Source: an uncultured bacterium
GTDB taxonomy: Bacteria > Verrucomicrobiota > Lentisphaeria > Victivallales > Victivallaceae
Direction of reading: 5' to 3'
Length of the DNA: 64,000 nucleotides
NCBI GenBank assembly: GCA_900551245.1
Contig: URVC01000014.1
Span: forward strand, 14,680-78,679
Positions 44,936 through 53,948 of this stretch are shown piece by piece. The notes beneath the pieces are model-generated. The model was not told the origin of the DNA. It searched no databases and saw nothing but the letters and a program-made list of their open reading frames with translations. A program made the position numbers and the translations under genes. The stretch's first letter is position 1; the number at the start of each line of letters is the position of its first letter.

Positions 44936-46047
44936 ATCGCGATCACGTTCTGTTCCGGATTCCGTTCCGTTGTGCCGCCCTCGTCGCCGCGCTGTTCACG
45001 GCGGCGGTGACGCTGTTTGCCGAACCCGCGGTGATTCTCTACTCCGACGGCAGCAGCCGGTCGGGCGAGCTTTCGATCATGGGGAACCGGCCGCTGATCC
45101 TGCGGCTCCCCGACAGCAAGATCCAGCGGAAGTTCCAGCTGGCCGACCTCGTTTCGATCACCCAGAGCGTCGAGAGCGCGACGATGAACCGCCCCTGGCT
45201 CTACACCGAGGCGGGCAAGGTGGACAAAACCTATCTGGAAGGGAGCTACCCCTTCATCAACTTTGCAACCGAGGTGGAGCTGGTCTCCGGCGAAAAACTC
45301 AAGGGGCATCTGATCTCGCTCGCCTTCCGTCTGCGCGGCGGACAGGGGAACGGGAAACTCTTCCTCACCCGGCAGATCAAAGGCAAAGTGGGCGAGACGC
45401 TCGAGGAGAAGGTCTACCCGGTCACCATCCGCTTCCCGAAGGCGGAGAAGAGCCCGGCGAAACCGGTCACCGGCAAGCTCTCCGGCTACGGAAAACTGCA
45501 GGCGGCGACATTGCTTGACGTGGAACGCAACGTGGTCTGCCCCGGCACGGTCAAGGCGGACGGTTCCTTCCTGTTTCCGCCGCTTCTGCCGGGGAACTAC
45601 GAGCTCTATCTGCGCACCGACCGCTTTCTGCTCTACGGCCTCGCCGGAAAACCGGTCAAGCCGGAGGAGCTCGACGGAATCCGCCGGGTCGTTCCGCTGG
45701 CCGACGACTTCTTCCCCGACCGCCGTCTGCTCGAAACCAACGGTGACGCGAAGCGGGCGCGGGCGCTTCTTTACAAGCGGCGGTCGAACTTCTACGCCGC
45801 CGAAAAACATGTGCCCGGCGGCGGCTACGTCTGGCATCTGGATATCTGGAACTTCCACTTCGACGGCGAAGCGTGGAAGCTCGACACCCGCCAGATTCCG
45901 GTGCGTTACAAACAGCCCGGCAGTGATTCCCCGCGCAAACTTCTGAAATTCGCCCGGCTCGGCCGCGTCGCGCCGGGCGATCATATCGAACTGAAAAACG
46001 GAGAAAAAGGCGAGAATGAAGGACAGTTTATCTGCAATCTTGATTGA
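44932..46047 (+). CDS. Exported protein of unknown function
   Basis: The 371-residue protein starts at TTG 44932, which overlaps the upstream stop (TTGA) and follows GGAGGAG; the rare start may lower its yield. It has a signal peptide (about 1-30, ALFTAAVTLFAEP) and an N-terminal SH3-like beta unit (AVILYSDGSSRSGELSI, LILRLP, RKFQLADLVSI) reminiscent of small barrel domains found in PVC bacteria. A carboxypeptidase-regulatory-like segment follows (AATLLDVERNVVCPGTVKADGSF, LLPGNYELYL). No family is assigned. It overlaps the next gene by 32 nt. Confidence 0.75.
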   Translation: MNRDHVLFRIPFRCAALVAALFTAAVTLFAEPAVILYSDGSSRSGELSIMGNRPLILRLPDSKIQRKFQLADLVSITQSVESATMNRPWLYTEAGKVDKTYLEGSYPFINFATEVELVSGEKLKGHLISLAFRLRGGQGNGKLFLTRQIKGKVGETLEEKVYPVTIRFPKAEKSPAKPVTGKLSGYGKLQAATLLDVERNVVCPGTVKADGSFLFPPLLPGNYELYLRTDRFLLYGLAGKPVKPEELDGIRRVVPLADDFFPDRRLLETNGDAKRARALLYKRRSNFYAAEKHVPGGGYVWHLDIWNFHFDGEAWKLDTRQIPVRYKQPGSDSPRKLLKFARLGRVAPGDHIELKNGEKGENEGQFICNLD

Positions 46048-49000
46048 GTTCCGCCGCTATCTCTTCCGCCGCGCGGCCGTTTCGACGCTCTTCTGCGCCG
46101 GGGCGCTGCTCGTCGCCGGCGCGTTCGCCGCGGCGGCGCTGGACAACCTCTTCGGCTGGAGCGATTCCCTGCGCTGGCTGCTCTGGGCGGCTCTGCTCTC
46201 TCTGCCCGTCGGCGGCGCCTGGCGGCTCGGCCGCGCTCTTCGGACCCTCTTCCGCCGGAGCGACCGCTCCATCGCGCTCGAACTGGAAGGGCGGCTTCAC
46301 ATTCCCGGCAATGCGCTGGTTAACGGGGTCGAGTTCCGCCGCCGCACCGACCTGCCCGAATCGATCCGGCGGGTCTACGCCGGATGTGCCGCCGCCGCGG
46401 CGGAGAAGCGGGAGAAGTTCCGGATTTCCCGGCTGCCGGAGTTGCGCCGTCAGGGCGGGATGCTGCTCGCGGCCGCCCTGCTCTGCGCCGGATACGCCGC
46501 GCTCTGGCCCCGCCCTGCCGCGAACGCCTTCGGCCGGATTCTCATGCCGTGGCGGGAGATCGCCCCGATCAACCGGACCGAATTCCGGGTGGAGCCCGGC
46601 GATGTGGAGATCCCTTACGGCGGAAAAGTGTTGATCCGCGCGTCGGCGCTGATCGACGGCCGCCCCCGCGCCGGATTGCGGCTGAGGGTCGAGTCGGGCG
46701 AAAGCGTTTCCAGCCTCGACATGACCGGCCACGACCGCGGCGCCACCCGGGAGCTCTCCGGCATCACCCGCGACGCCGTCTACCGGATTGAATGCGGGCG
46801 CGACGCTTCGCGCAGTTACCGCATCCGGGTCCGTCCGGCGCCGCGCCTCGAAGCGATTGAGCTGGCCGCGACTCCGCCCGCCTACCTCGGGCTGAAAACC
46901 GGGAGTTCCACCGAGCCGCGCGGCGAATTCACCTTCTGGAAGGGGAGCAGCATCCGCTTCTCGGCCCGGCCGCCCGCCGGCTACCGGATGGAGGTGGTTC
47001 CCGGCGAACTCTTCACGCTCACCGGCGACACGACGCTCGCCGTCACGCTGGTCGACACCGCCGACGGAATCCGCTACCCGGATTCCGCCCGCTACCTGTT
47101 GAAGTGCCGCACCGACCGCCCCCCTGCGATACGCTTTCTCAACCGCGAACGGAACTTCGAAGCGCCCGCCGGCTCCACCGTGATGCTGGAGCTTTCCGCC
47201 GAGGATGACGCGGCGCTCCGCCGGATCATCCTCACCGCCCGGCGCGAAGGGCAGAGCGCCGAAATTTGCAGTTACGATTACCCGGTTGCTCCGCCCCGCA
47301 AAACCCTCCGCGAAGCGGTTCCTTTCCGGCTGAGTTTGCGCGACTTCCCGCCGGGCAGTACGGTCGAGGTGCACGGGGCGGCGTTCGATTTCCGGCCCGA
47401 TTCCCCGCCCGGAACCGCCATGCCGCTCACCATTCATGTCACCGACCCGCTCGACGAACTGCGCCGCGCCGCTTCCAGCCAGGGCGACGGCAGGCTCTAC
47501 AAGATCCTCTTTGCCATGCTCGACAAACAGGAGGCGGCGCGCAGTTTCGTCACCGTCCGGCTCCGGAACTTCCGTTACAACGACGCCCGCACGCTTTACA
47601 ACCGCCAGCGGGAGATCGCCCGGCTCAGCAAATCCACCCGGCCGCTGGTGAAGTCGATGCGAAACGCCGGCGCGATTCCGGCGAAGGCCGCCGAGGCCAT
47701 CGACGCGCTCGAAGGCGAGGTGTTCTCTCCGCTCGAAAAAGAGACCGCGCCCCCCTTCAACCGCTCCGGTGATGTCCTGACCCGCCACCTCAACGAAGTG
47801 GTGCTTCACCAGAGCGCCGCGATCGACCGGCTGCGCCGCCTGCTGACCGGGCTGGCCGCCGTCCGCCGCAACTGGGAGAAGCGCGAACAGAAGAAGATGG
47901 AGGCCGCCGGAGAGAAGGAGTTCTACGAAAAACTTCAGAGTCTTCAGGAGAGACTCACCGAATTCCGCACCGAACAGAAGAAGATCATCGCGCAGACCGA
48001 GGCGTTCGACCCGGCGAAGACCGACGACTGGAGCGAGGGCGAGGAGAAGCTCCTCGGCGACCTCGCCGCGAAGGAGGCGGAGTTCAGCCAATACTTCCGT
48101 GCCGCCTTCAACGACCTCTCCAAACTCCAGAGCCAGGACTTCTCCAACTCCGCGATGGCCGACGAGTTCGTCGAGATGTACGAAGAGCTGCAGAAGGCGG
48201 GCGACGCCCTGATCAAAAAGAAGATCGAAATCGCCACCCTCGCCGAAAACACCGCCTGCGACAGCGCCGAGGCGGTCGCCAACAACCTTGAGCGCTGGCT
48301 CGCCGACGCCAAGGACTACATCAAGTGGATCTCCGAGGAGAACGGCGAAATGGCCGACGTCGATCTTACGGACCTGCCCGCCGAACTCACCGACATCATC
48401 GGCGATCTCATCGAAACCGAAGAGGAAATGGGCGAAGACACCTCCGACGGCACCAACTCCTTCACCTTCGACACCGACGACGGCCTCGGCTGGGGGGTCT
48501 CCGACGGCACCATCGACAGCATGCAGGCCAAGGGGATCACCGGCAACGTATTGCCCAACAACAACGAGGTCGGCGGCCGCTCCGGCGAGGGGCGTTCCGG
48601 CAAATCCTCCGGGCAGTTCGTCGAGAAGACCGCCACCGGCAAGGGCGGACGCAAGACCCCCACCCGGCTGGTCCAGTCCCCCTTCGAAGCGGGCACGGTC
48701 GAGGACCGCTCCAACGACTCCCAGGGCGGCGCCACCGGCGGCGGCAAACAGTCCGGCGTCGGCTCCGAAGGGCTCTCCGGCACCACCCCCGACCAGGATC
48801 CCGCCATCGCCGCCCGCCTCGCCGGGGAGCAGGCCGAACTCAAACAGCGCACCCTCGCACTGCTCCGGCAGGTCAGCGCCCGCGGGCTCCCCTCCGGCGA
48901 ACTCTACGCGGCTCTGCGCAAGATCGATGAACTCGCCCGGGTCGATGCCTCCTCGGAGTCCGGCGGCGCGGACATCCGCCGCATCCGGGGCGAAATCGCC

Positions 49001-49213
49001 GCTTCGCTGCGCCGTGCCCGCACCGCCATCGACGCCGTCGCCCGCGCCGACGCCGAAACGATCCGCACCACCCGGCTGCGGAAGTTCTCCACCGGAGCCG
49101 CCGCCGCGGAAAAGATTCCGCCCGGCTTCGACGACTGGGTCGGCAGTTACTTCAAGGCGCTCGGCGCGGAGGATTCCGCGGAGCCGAACTTATCGCGTAA
49201 TGACAAGGAGTAA
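46016..49213 (+). CDS. Large DUF4175-like membrane protein
   Basis: The 1065-residue protein has three N-terminal hydrophobic segments (about 20-38, 52-68, 145-165). Periplasmic beta domains (about 170-480; WREIAPINRTEFRVEPGDVEIPYGG in outline) then lead to a long, charged coiled-coil region (about 550-780) and a Gly/Ser/Thr-rich low-complexity stretch (about 810-925). It ends in a short helical bundle. This matches the DUF4175-like proteins of PVC and Bacteroidetes that sit beside MoxR-vWA genes. The 32-nt overlap with the upstream gene implies coupling. Its mechanism is unknown; the disordered stretch and coiled coil suggest a scaffold. Confidence 0.8.
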   Translation: MKDSLSAILIEFRRYLFRRAAVSTLFCAGALLVAGAFAAAALDNLFGWSDSLRWLLWAALLSLPVGGAWRLGRALRTLFRRSDRSIALELEGRLHIPGNALVNGVEFRRRTDLPESIRRVYAGCAAAAAEKREKFRISRLPELRRQGGMLLAAALLCAGYAALWPRPAANAFGRILMPWREIAPINRTEFRVEPGDVEIPYGGKVLIRASALIDGRPRAGLRLRVESGESVSSLDMTGHDRGATRELSGITRDAVYRIECGRDASRSYRIRVRPAPRLEAIELAATPPAYLGLKTGSSTEPRGEFTFWKGSSIRFSARPPAGYRMEVVPGELFTLTGDTTLAVTLVDTADGIRYPDSARYLLKCRTDRPPAIRFLNRERNFEAPAGSTVMLELSAEDDAALRRIILTARREGQSAEICSYDYPVAPPRKTLREAVPFRLSLRDFPPGSTVEVHGAAFDFRPDSPPGTAMPLTIHVTDPLDELRRAASSQGDGRLYKILFAMLDKQEAARSFVTVRLRNFRYNDARTLYNRQREIARLSKSTRPLVKSMRNAGAIPAKAAEAIDALEGEVFSPLEKETAPPFNRSGDVLTRHLNEVVLHQSAAIDRLRRLLTGLAAVRRNWEKREQKKMEAAGEKEFYEKLQSLQERLTEFRTEQKKIIAQTEAFDPAKTDDWSEGEEKLLGDLAAKEAEFSQYFRAAFNDLSKLQSQDFSNSAMADEFVEMYEELQKAGDALIKKKIEIATLAENTACDSAEAVANNLERWLADAKDYIKWISEENGEMADVDLTDLPAELTDIIGDLIETEEEMGEDTSDGTNSFTFDTDDGLGWGVSDGTIDSMQAKGITGNVLPNNNEVGGRSGEGRSGKSSGQFVEKTATGKGGRKTPTRLVQSPFEAGTVEDRSNDSQGGATGGGKQSGVGSEGLSGTTPDQDPAIAARLAGEQAELKQRTLALLRQVSARGLPSGELYAALRKIDELARVDASSESGGADIRRIRGEIAASLRRARTAIDAVARADAETIRTTRLRKFSTGAAAAEKIPPGFDDWVGSYFKALGAEDSAEPNLSRNDKE

Positions 49214-49217
49214 AACC

Positions 49218-49886
49218 ATGCGCACTCTCCCGTTGTTCGTCCTCTTCGCCGCCTTCTCGCTGGGGGCGGAAAATCTCCTGCCGAACGGCAGTTTCGATGA
49301 GGGGAAAACCGACGCCCTCCACTGGGAGAAGGTCGACAACCTCACCAGCTTCTGGCGCACCGACGGCGCCCGCGGCCGCATTCTCGAACTCGACACCCGC
49401 CCGGAACGCACGCAGGTGCTCGAATACCAGAAGAAACGAAAGGAGAATCCCGCGACCCCGCCTCCTGCGCCGGTCATCCCTTCCGACCCGCTCAAAAGCG
49501 TCGGAGCCTACGAGGGCGCCGCGCTCGACAGCGTCCTGCTCGACGTCAAACCCGGGCAGGATTACAAACTCTCCGTCGACTACCTCGGCCGCGGCACTCC
49601 GTTCGTCTGGATCAAGGGGTTCATGATTCATCCGCGGCGGAAAACGCTGACCGACTGCTACCAGACCCGCCTCGCGCCCGCGGGTTCCCCCTCCGGCAAA
49701 TGGCGCACCGCCGCAATCACCTTCCGCCCCACCCGCAACACGGTGAAGATGAAGGTCCGCATCTACGCCTACTGGCCGGCCGGCGTCTACCGCTTCGACA
49801 ACGTCCGCCTCGAAGCGATCACCCCCGCCGAGGCCGCCGAACTCAAAAAGAAGCGCAGTGAAACCGAAACCCCGCCGGAAAAATGA
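49218..49886 (+). CDS. Exported carbohydrate-binding-like protein
   Basis: The 222-residue protein has a signal peptide (RTLPLFVLFAAFSLGAE) and starts its mature part with NLLPNGSFDEGKTDALHWE, the opening of CBM4/9- or CBM16-like jelly-roll modules. It ends with YRFDNVRLEAI, the typical last strand. A Pro-rich insert (NPATPPPAPVIP) splits the early strands. It starts four nt after the upstream stop, with AAGGAG just before. A Lys/Glu-rich tail closes it. It is probably a periplasmic or surface ligand-binding component of the operon; the ligand is not inferable. Confidence 0.75.
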   Translation: MRTLPLFVLFAAFSLGAENLLPNGSFDEGKTDALHWEKVDNLTSFWRTDGARGRILELDTRPERTQVLEYQKKRKENPATPPPAPVIPSDPLKSVGAYEGAALDSVLLDVKPGQDYKLSVDYLGRGTPFVWIKGFMIHPRRKTLTDCYQTRLAPAGSPSGKWRTAAITFRPTRNTVKMKVRIYAYWPAGVYRFDNVRLEAITPAEAAELKKKRSETETPPEK

Positions 49887-49927
49887 TCCGGCAATGCAAA
49901 CATAAATTCAGAATGGAGGAACATCAG

Positions 49928-50386
49928 ATGAAAATGAAACAACTGCTCCTGGGAGTGTTCGCCGTCGCGGCCGCCGTTCTCTGCGGCGCCGGATGCGCCT
50001 GTGTAAGCTGCCCCGGCAATGCCGCAACGCCGCTCGCCGGAAGCGCGTGGAAGCTCGATCTTGCCACCCTCTCCGGCACGCAAAGCAGCTGGGCAAAACC
50101 GGCAAACGCCATCACCCTCTCCTTCGCCCCCGCCGGGAAGGAGGCCGGGCGCGTCTCCGGATGCGCCGGCGTCAACCGCTACTTCGGGCCGGTCACGTAC
50201 GACGAAGCCGCCGGGACAATCCGGTTCGGCACCCTCGGCGCCACGATGATGGCCGGTCCCGGGCTGGAGTATGAAAGAGCCTACCTCAAAATGCTTGCGT
50301 CGGTCGACGCCTTCTCCTGCGCGGACGGCCGTCTGCTGCTGAAGTCCGGCAAGGCCACCGTCGCGGAATTTACTCCGGAAAAATGA
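49928..50386 (+). CDS. META-domain lipoprotein (HslJ-like)
   Basis: The 152-residue protein has a lipoprotein signal (QLLLGVFAVAAAVLCGAGC) and a META domain: LAGSAWKLDLATLSG, ITLSFAPAGKEAGRVSGCAGVNRYFGPVTYDEA in outline, and LGATMMAGPGLEYERAYLKML. The 'GxxGCNxxxG' motif is present as VSGCAGVNRYFG. E. coli HslJ is a heat-shock outer-membrane lipoprotein tied to novobiocin resistance. SD GGAGGAA precedes ATG 49928. It lies 41 nt after the previous gene and may be the last gene of the cluster or separately expressed. Confidence 0.88.
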   Translation: MKMKQLLLGVFAVAAAVLCGAGCACVSCPGNAATPLAGSAWKLDLATLSGTQSSWAKPANAITLSFAPAGKEAGRVSGCAGVNRYFGPVTYDEAAGTIRFGTLGATMMAGPGLEYERAYLKMLASVDAFSCADGRLLLKSGKATVAEFTPEK

Positions 50387-50407
50387 AGTTTCTCCCGGGG
50401 GCGGCCT

Positions 50408-51274
50408 TCAGAATGCGGTGGCGACGATTCCCGCCAACACCATCGCGATTCCCGCCGCCTCCGGCTTCGACGGCTTCTCCCGGAGCACCACCCTGCTGTA
50501 GAAGGCGAACCCGAGAATGTTCGCGCCGACAATCAGCGGAATTCCCACGTTCCCCAGCCCGGCCCGGCTGAGCTGATCCAGCCCGAGAAAGAAGATCTTC
50601 AAGCTCACCAGCGAGAGCAGCGCCATGAAGAGTGCCAGAGCCAGCGTCGGCCGATTCCAGACCGGCCGCTCTCGCCGCGCCGACAGCACGATGCACCACC
50701 CGGCAAACCCGCCCAGCGACACCAGCGTCGGACGCAGTCCCGCCGAATCGTGGAAATCCGGAATCTGCGACGGCGCCGCATACAGCGTCTGCACCACGCC
50801 GAAAAGCAGAAATGCCAGCAGTGTCGGCAGGAGTCCGCTCCGTTGCGAATGGAACTGCTTCGCCACCGGAATCAGAATTCCCCCGGCGATCAATCCTGTC
50901 CCCAGCCACTGGCCGACCGAACCGGTGTTCCCCCAGAGCACCACACCCGCCAGAAACGGAATCACCAGCGCCGCCTGCGAAATCGCCCACACCGGACCGT
51001 GATTCCCCCGGCTCATCGCTTGCCGGACCACCATCTGTGCAATGGAGTTGATCACCCCGCCCGTTCCCACCAGCACGAGGAGGATCAGCAGCTCCCTCCA
51101 CGCGATGGCACCAAAATGGACGTAGCAGAACGCCGTGAGAAGAATTCCGAAGAAGGTCTGAGCCAGACTGTAGGCGATCACATCAAAACGCGCCTTTGCA
51201 CACCGGCTCAGCACCACGCCGATCGCCGTCCAGGTGAAGCCGGTTAAAACCGCCAGCAGAAATCCCTGCCACAC
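50408..51274 (-). CDS. DMT-superfamily permease (EamA-like)
   Basis: The 288-residue protein has ten predicted membrane helices arranged as two similar halves, starting WQGFLLAVLTGFTWTAIGVVLSR and ending KPEAAGIAMVLAGIVATAF. SRGNHGPVWAISQAALVIPFLAG is the start of helix 4 in the drug/metabolite transporter fold. These proteins export or import small metabolites or sugars. It starts at GTG 51274, four nt after the IclR regulator stop, so it is likely the regulator's target. Substrate unknown. Confidence 0.82.
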   Translation of the reverse strand: MWQGFLLAVLTGFTWTAIGVVLSRCAKARFDVIAYSLAQTFFGILLTAFCYVHFGAIAWRELLILLVLVGTGGVINSIAQMVVRQAMSRGNHGPVWAISQAALVIPFLAGVVLWGNTGSVGQWLGTGLIAGGILIPVAKQFHSQRSGLLPTLLAFLLFGVVQTLYAAPSQIPDFHDSAGLRPTLVSLGGFAGWCIVLSARRERPVWNRPTLALALFMALLSLVSLKIFFLGLDQLSRAGLGNVGIPLIVGANILGFAFYSRVVLREKPSKPEAAGIAMVLAGIVATAF

Positions 51275-51278
51275 CCCT

Positions 51279-52031
51279 CTATCTCCGGATCTTCGACGCC
51301 GCTTCGGTCAGCGCTTCGAGTTTGCGTTCAAACGGAAGAAGCTCCCACTTCCCGCGGCGGCCGGAGAGCGCGATGGCCGCGTACACCTTCCCCGCCCGGT
51401 CCCGGAGCGGAATCGCCAGCGAGGAGACCCCCTGCCGCGATTCGTCATCCACCGCCGCAAAGCCCGCCTCCGCCACCTCCGCGCAGAGCGGTTCGAGCAC
51501 CGCCGGATCCACCTCGGTCCGGCCGGTGATCTTCCGCCGGGTCGTCCGCGCGAACAGCTTTCGCCGCTCCTCCGGCGTGAGCGCCGCCAGCAGTACCCGG
51601 CCGCAGGCGGTGCAGTGAAGCTCCTCCATCCAGAACTGCGGCGGCTGAATCGGCATTTCCGGCTCTTCCGCCGGAACCAGTGCCACGCAGAGCAGCTTGT
51701 CGTTCTCAATGATGCCGACAAAACCGCTCAACCCGGTTTTGCGGGTCAGTTCCGCCAGCGGCCCGGCCACCGCCGCACGCAGTTCGCTCCAGCGGTCGGC
51801 GAAGCTGCCGAGATAGAGGCACTGCGGTCCCAGCCGGTAACTGCGCGATTCATCCTGCGACAGGTATCCCCGCAGATAGAGCGCCCGCAGCAGATTGTTG
51901 GCACTCTGCAAACTCACCCCCATCTCCCGCGCAATATCGGTCGCCCGCAGAGGCGTCTTCGCCTGCGCCAGCATCTCCAACAAATCCAGCGCCCGGTCCA
52001 GCACTTGAATCAACGGTTTTTTTTCCGGCAT
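51279..52031 (-). CDS. IclR-family transcriptional regulator
   Basis: The 250-residue protein has an N-terminal winged helix (LDRALDLLEMLAQAKTPLRATDIAREMGVSLQSANNLLRAL in outline) and a C-terminal IclR effector-binding domain (about 75-245; LHCTACGRVLLAALTPEERRKL and SLAIPLRDRAGKVYAAIALSG). Both are standard for the family. ATG 52031 follows AGGAGA. It probably controls the adjacent transporter. IclR effectors are often carboxylates or sugar acids, so an organic-acid or sugar-acid pathway is plausible but not shown. Confidence 0.92.
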   Translation of the reverse strand: MPEKKPLIQVLDRALDLLEMLAQAKTPLRATDIAREMGVSLQSANNLLRALYLRGYLSQDESRSYRLGPQCLYLGSFADRWSELRAAVAGPLAELTRKTGLSGFVGIIENDKLLCVALVPAEEPEMPIQPPQFWMEELHCTACGRVLLAALTPEERRKLFARTTRRKITGRTEVDPAVLEPLCAEVAEAGFAAVDDESRQGVSSLAIPLRDRAGKVYAAIALSGRRGKWELLPFERKLEALTEAASKIRR

Positions 52032-52133
52032 GAAATTTGTCTCCTGTTACTGTTCAGGGATAAAATACCATATTATTGTAACAATGACAAGTGCGGAATC
52101 GAGTTTCCCGAAGGGAAAATGAGAGGAAATCGG

Positions 52134-52832
52134 TCAATCCCGGCAACGGGACCAGGCAATCCGGATGCCATGAAGCGTGAACTCCGGCACCGTCACCGGC
52201 AAGCCGAGCGCTGCGGAAAAGAACGGCGCGTCGCCTCCGGTTACAACCCGGGTGATACAGCCGTATTTCCCGGCGGAACACTCCACCAGTTCCCGCACCA
52301 GCCCCACAGCGCCGCGGTCGATGCCGAACCGGATCGTCTCCCGGGTGTTGCTCCCCGGGTGTTGCGGCAGTTCGGAGGAGAGCGGAATTTCCGGCAGCTG
52401 AGCGGTGCCGGTGAACAGCGCCCGGCGCATCAGCTGCCGGCCCGGAGCAATCGCTCCGCCCCGGAAGATCCGCTCCTGGTCGACGATTTCAATCGTAATC
52501 GCCGTGCCGCAGTCGACCACCAGCGCCGGCAACGGATAGAACTCCGCCAGCGCCACCGCATTGGCGACCCGGTCGGTCCCCAGAGTGGAGCTGTCCACAT
52601 AACTGAAATCCACGCACCGGGCGGCGTTTTGCGGCGTCAGCCAGAAGATCTCTTCGCGGTCCAGCACCCGGCGCACCTCCGGCACCACGGTCGCCGCCGC
52701 CACCGGCAGATCATCCGGCAGCTGGTCCGGCCGAAGTTCCGCAGTCGGAATCCGGGGCAGAAGCTCCAGCGTTTTCCCGTTCCAGAGCCCCGGCTGCGTG
52801 TGGGTGTTGCCGATGTTGAGCAGAAAAAGCAT
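52134..52832 (-). CDS. coaX: Type III pantothenate kinase (CoaX) with an altered first motif
   Basis: CoaX phosphorylates pantothenate in coenzyme A synthesis. The 232-residue protein has the ASKHA-fold motifs GTDRVANAVAL and LVVDCGTAITIEIVD and the loop GGAIAPG. The first phosphate motif reads NIGNTH, with Asn6 where the family has Asp (DIGNT/DVGNT). That Asp helps bind the metal in known structures, so activity may be lowered or altered. No other type of PanK is in the window. It overlaps manC by one base (TGATG). Confidence 0.85.
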   Translation of the reverse strand: MLFLLNIGNTHTQPGLWNGKTLELLPRIPTAELRPDQLPDDLPVAAATVVPEVRRVLDREEIFWLTPQNAARCVDFSYVDSSTLGTDRVANAVALAEFYPLPALVVDCGTAITIEIVDQERIFRGGAIAPGRQLMRRALFTGTAQLPEIPLSSELPQHPGSNTRETIRFGIDRGAVGLVRELVECSAGKYGCITRVVTGGDAPFFSAALGLPVTVPEFTLHGIRIAWSRCRD

Positions 52833-53926
52833 CAGAGGAACTTTCTCAGTTCAGGCCGCGTATCCGCCAGTTTGAGCAGCTCTTTGATCCGCTGCGCTTC
52901 GGAGGCCCGGCAGACCAGCGTCACATCATCGGTGTTCACGATCACCAGATCCTCCACACCGATCGCCGCAATCAGATGATCCGCGGAGCCCATGATCGTC
53001 AGATTACGCGTGTCAATCCCCGCGAACAATCCTTCCACCGCGTTCCCGTCACCGTCGATGGAGAGGTGGTTGCGCAGTGCGGTCCAGCTGCCGACATCAT
53101 CCCAGTCGAACCGGCAGTCCGCAACCGCTACATCTTCCGCCTTCTCCATCACCGCGTAGTCGATCGAAATCCGACGCGCCCGGCTGAAACGTTCCGCCAG
53201 TCCGGTTGCAAATTTCCCTTCCCGGAGCAGGGTGCAGAGGTCGTCGAACAGCTCCTTCAACTCCGGCGCATGACGGCGGAACGCCTCCTCCAGGGATGCG
53301 ACCTGCCAGATGAACATGCCGCTGTTCCAGCGGTAACAGCCTGCCTCCACAAAGGCCCGGGCCCGTTCCAGATCCGGCTTCTCCTTGAATCCGAGGCTGT
53401 GGAAGAAGCGGGTCAACCCGATCCTGCCGATCTCCTCCCCGCAATGGATGTAGCCGTAGGCCGTCTCCGGGCCGGAAGGCGGTACTCCGACCGTCACCAG
53501 ACAGCCTGGCCGCTCCGTCGCCATCGCCGCGGCGTCGCGCAGCACCTCCGCCAGCTCCCGCCTGCGATGGATCGCATGATCCGCCGGCAGCAGCAGCATG
53601 ACGGCATCCCCGCCGCCACGCTCTTTCACCAGTGCAGCGGCCAGCGCCGCACACGGACCGGTGTCCCGCCCCGCCGGTTCTCCGACGATGTTTCCCTCCG
53701 GCAGCTCCGGCAGCAGTTGCCGGATGACTTCAACATATTCCCGATTGGTGATGACCAGAATATGATTCACATCCGTCACATCTTTGATTCGGGAGACGGT
53801 CTCCTCGATCATCGTCAGATCGCCGGTCAGCTTGAGCAGCTGCTTGGGGCGGGCATTCCGGCTCTTCGGCCAGAAACGCTCTCCTCTGCCGCCGGCCATG
53901 ACGACAGCGTAAATCGGCTGATTCAT
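52832..53926 (-). CDS. manC: Mannose-1-phosphate guanylyltransferase
   Basis: The enzyme makes GDP-mannose from mannose-1-phosphate and GTP for polysaccharide or glycoprotein synthesis. The 364-residue protein has the nucleotidyltransferase signature VVMAGGRGERFWPKSRNARPKQLL, ADHAIH, FKEKPDLERA and WNSGMFIWQV. The C-terminal part has the left-handed helix type ending (AIGVEDLVIVNTDDVTLVCRAS). The isomerase domain of bifunctional ManC/AlgA proteins is absent, as in shorter ManC. It follows gspF by 22 nt, so it is in the pseudopilus operon. Together with the GT-C genes it suggests cell-surface mannosylation, by inference. Confidence 0.93.
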   Translation of the reverse strand: MNQPIYAVVMAGGRGERFWPKSRNARPKQLLKLTGDLTMIEETVSRIKDVTDVNHILVITNREYVEVIRQLLPELPEGNIVGEPAGRDTGPCAALAAALVKERGGGDAVMLLLPADHAIHRRRELAEVLRDAAAMATERPGCLVTVGVPPSGPETAYGYIHCGEEIGRIGLTRFFHSLGFKEKPDLERARAFVEAGCYRWNSGMFIWQVASLEEAFRRHAPELKELFDDLCTLLREGKFATGLAERFSRARRISIDYAVMEKAEDVAVADCRFDWDDVGSWTALRNHLSIDGDGNAVEGLFAGIDTRNLTIMGSADHLIAAIGVEDLVIVNTDDVTLVCRASEAQRIKELLKLADTRPELRKFL

Positions 53927-53948
53927 GAAATTTGCCGCTCTCCCTGCG

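Noticed and set aside
52085..52115. Short TTTCCC-GAA-GGGAAA stem near 52105 as a terminator
   Set aside because: The stem is only 6 bp and lacks a T run on either strand.
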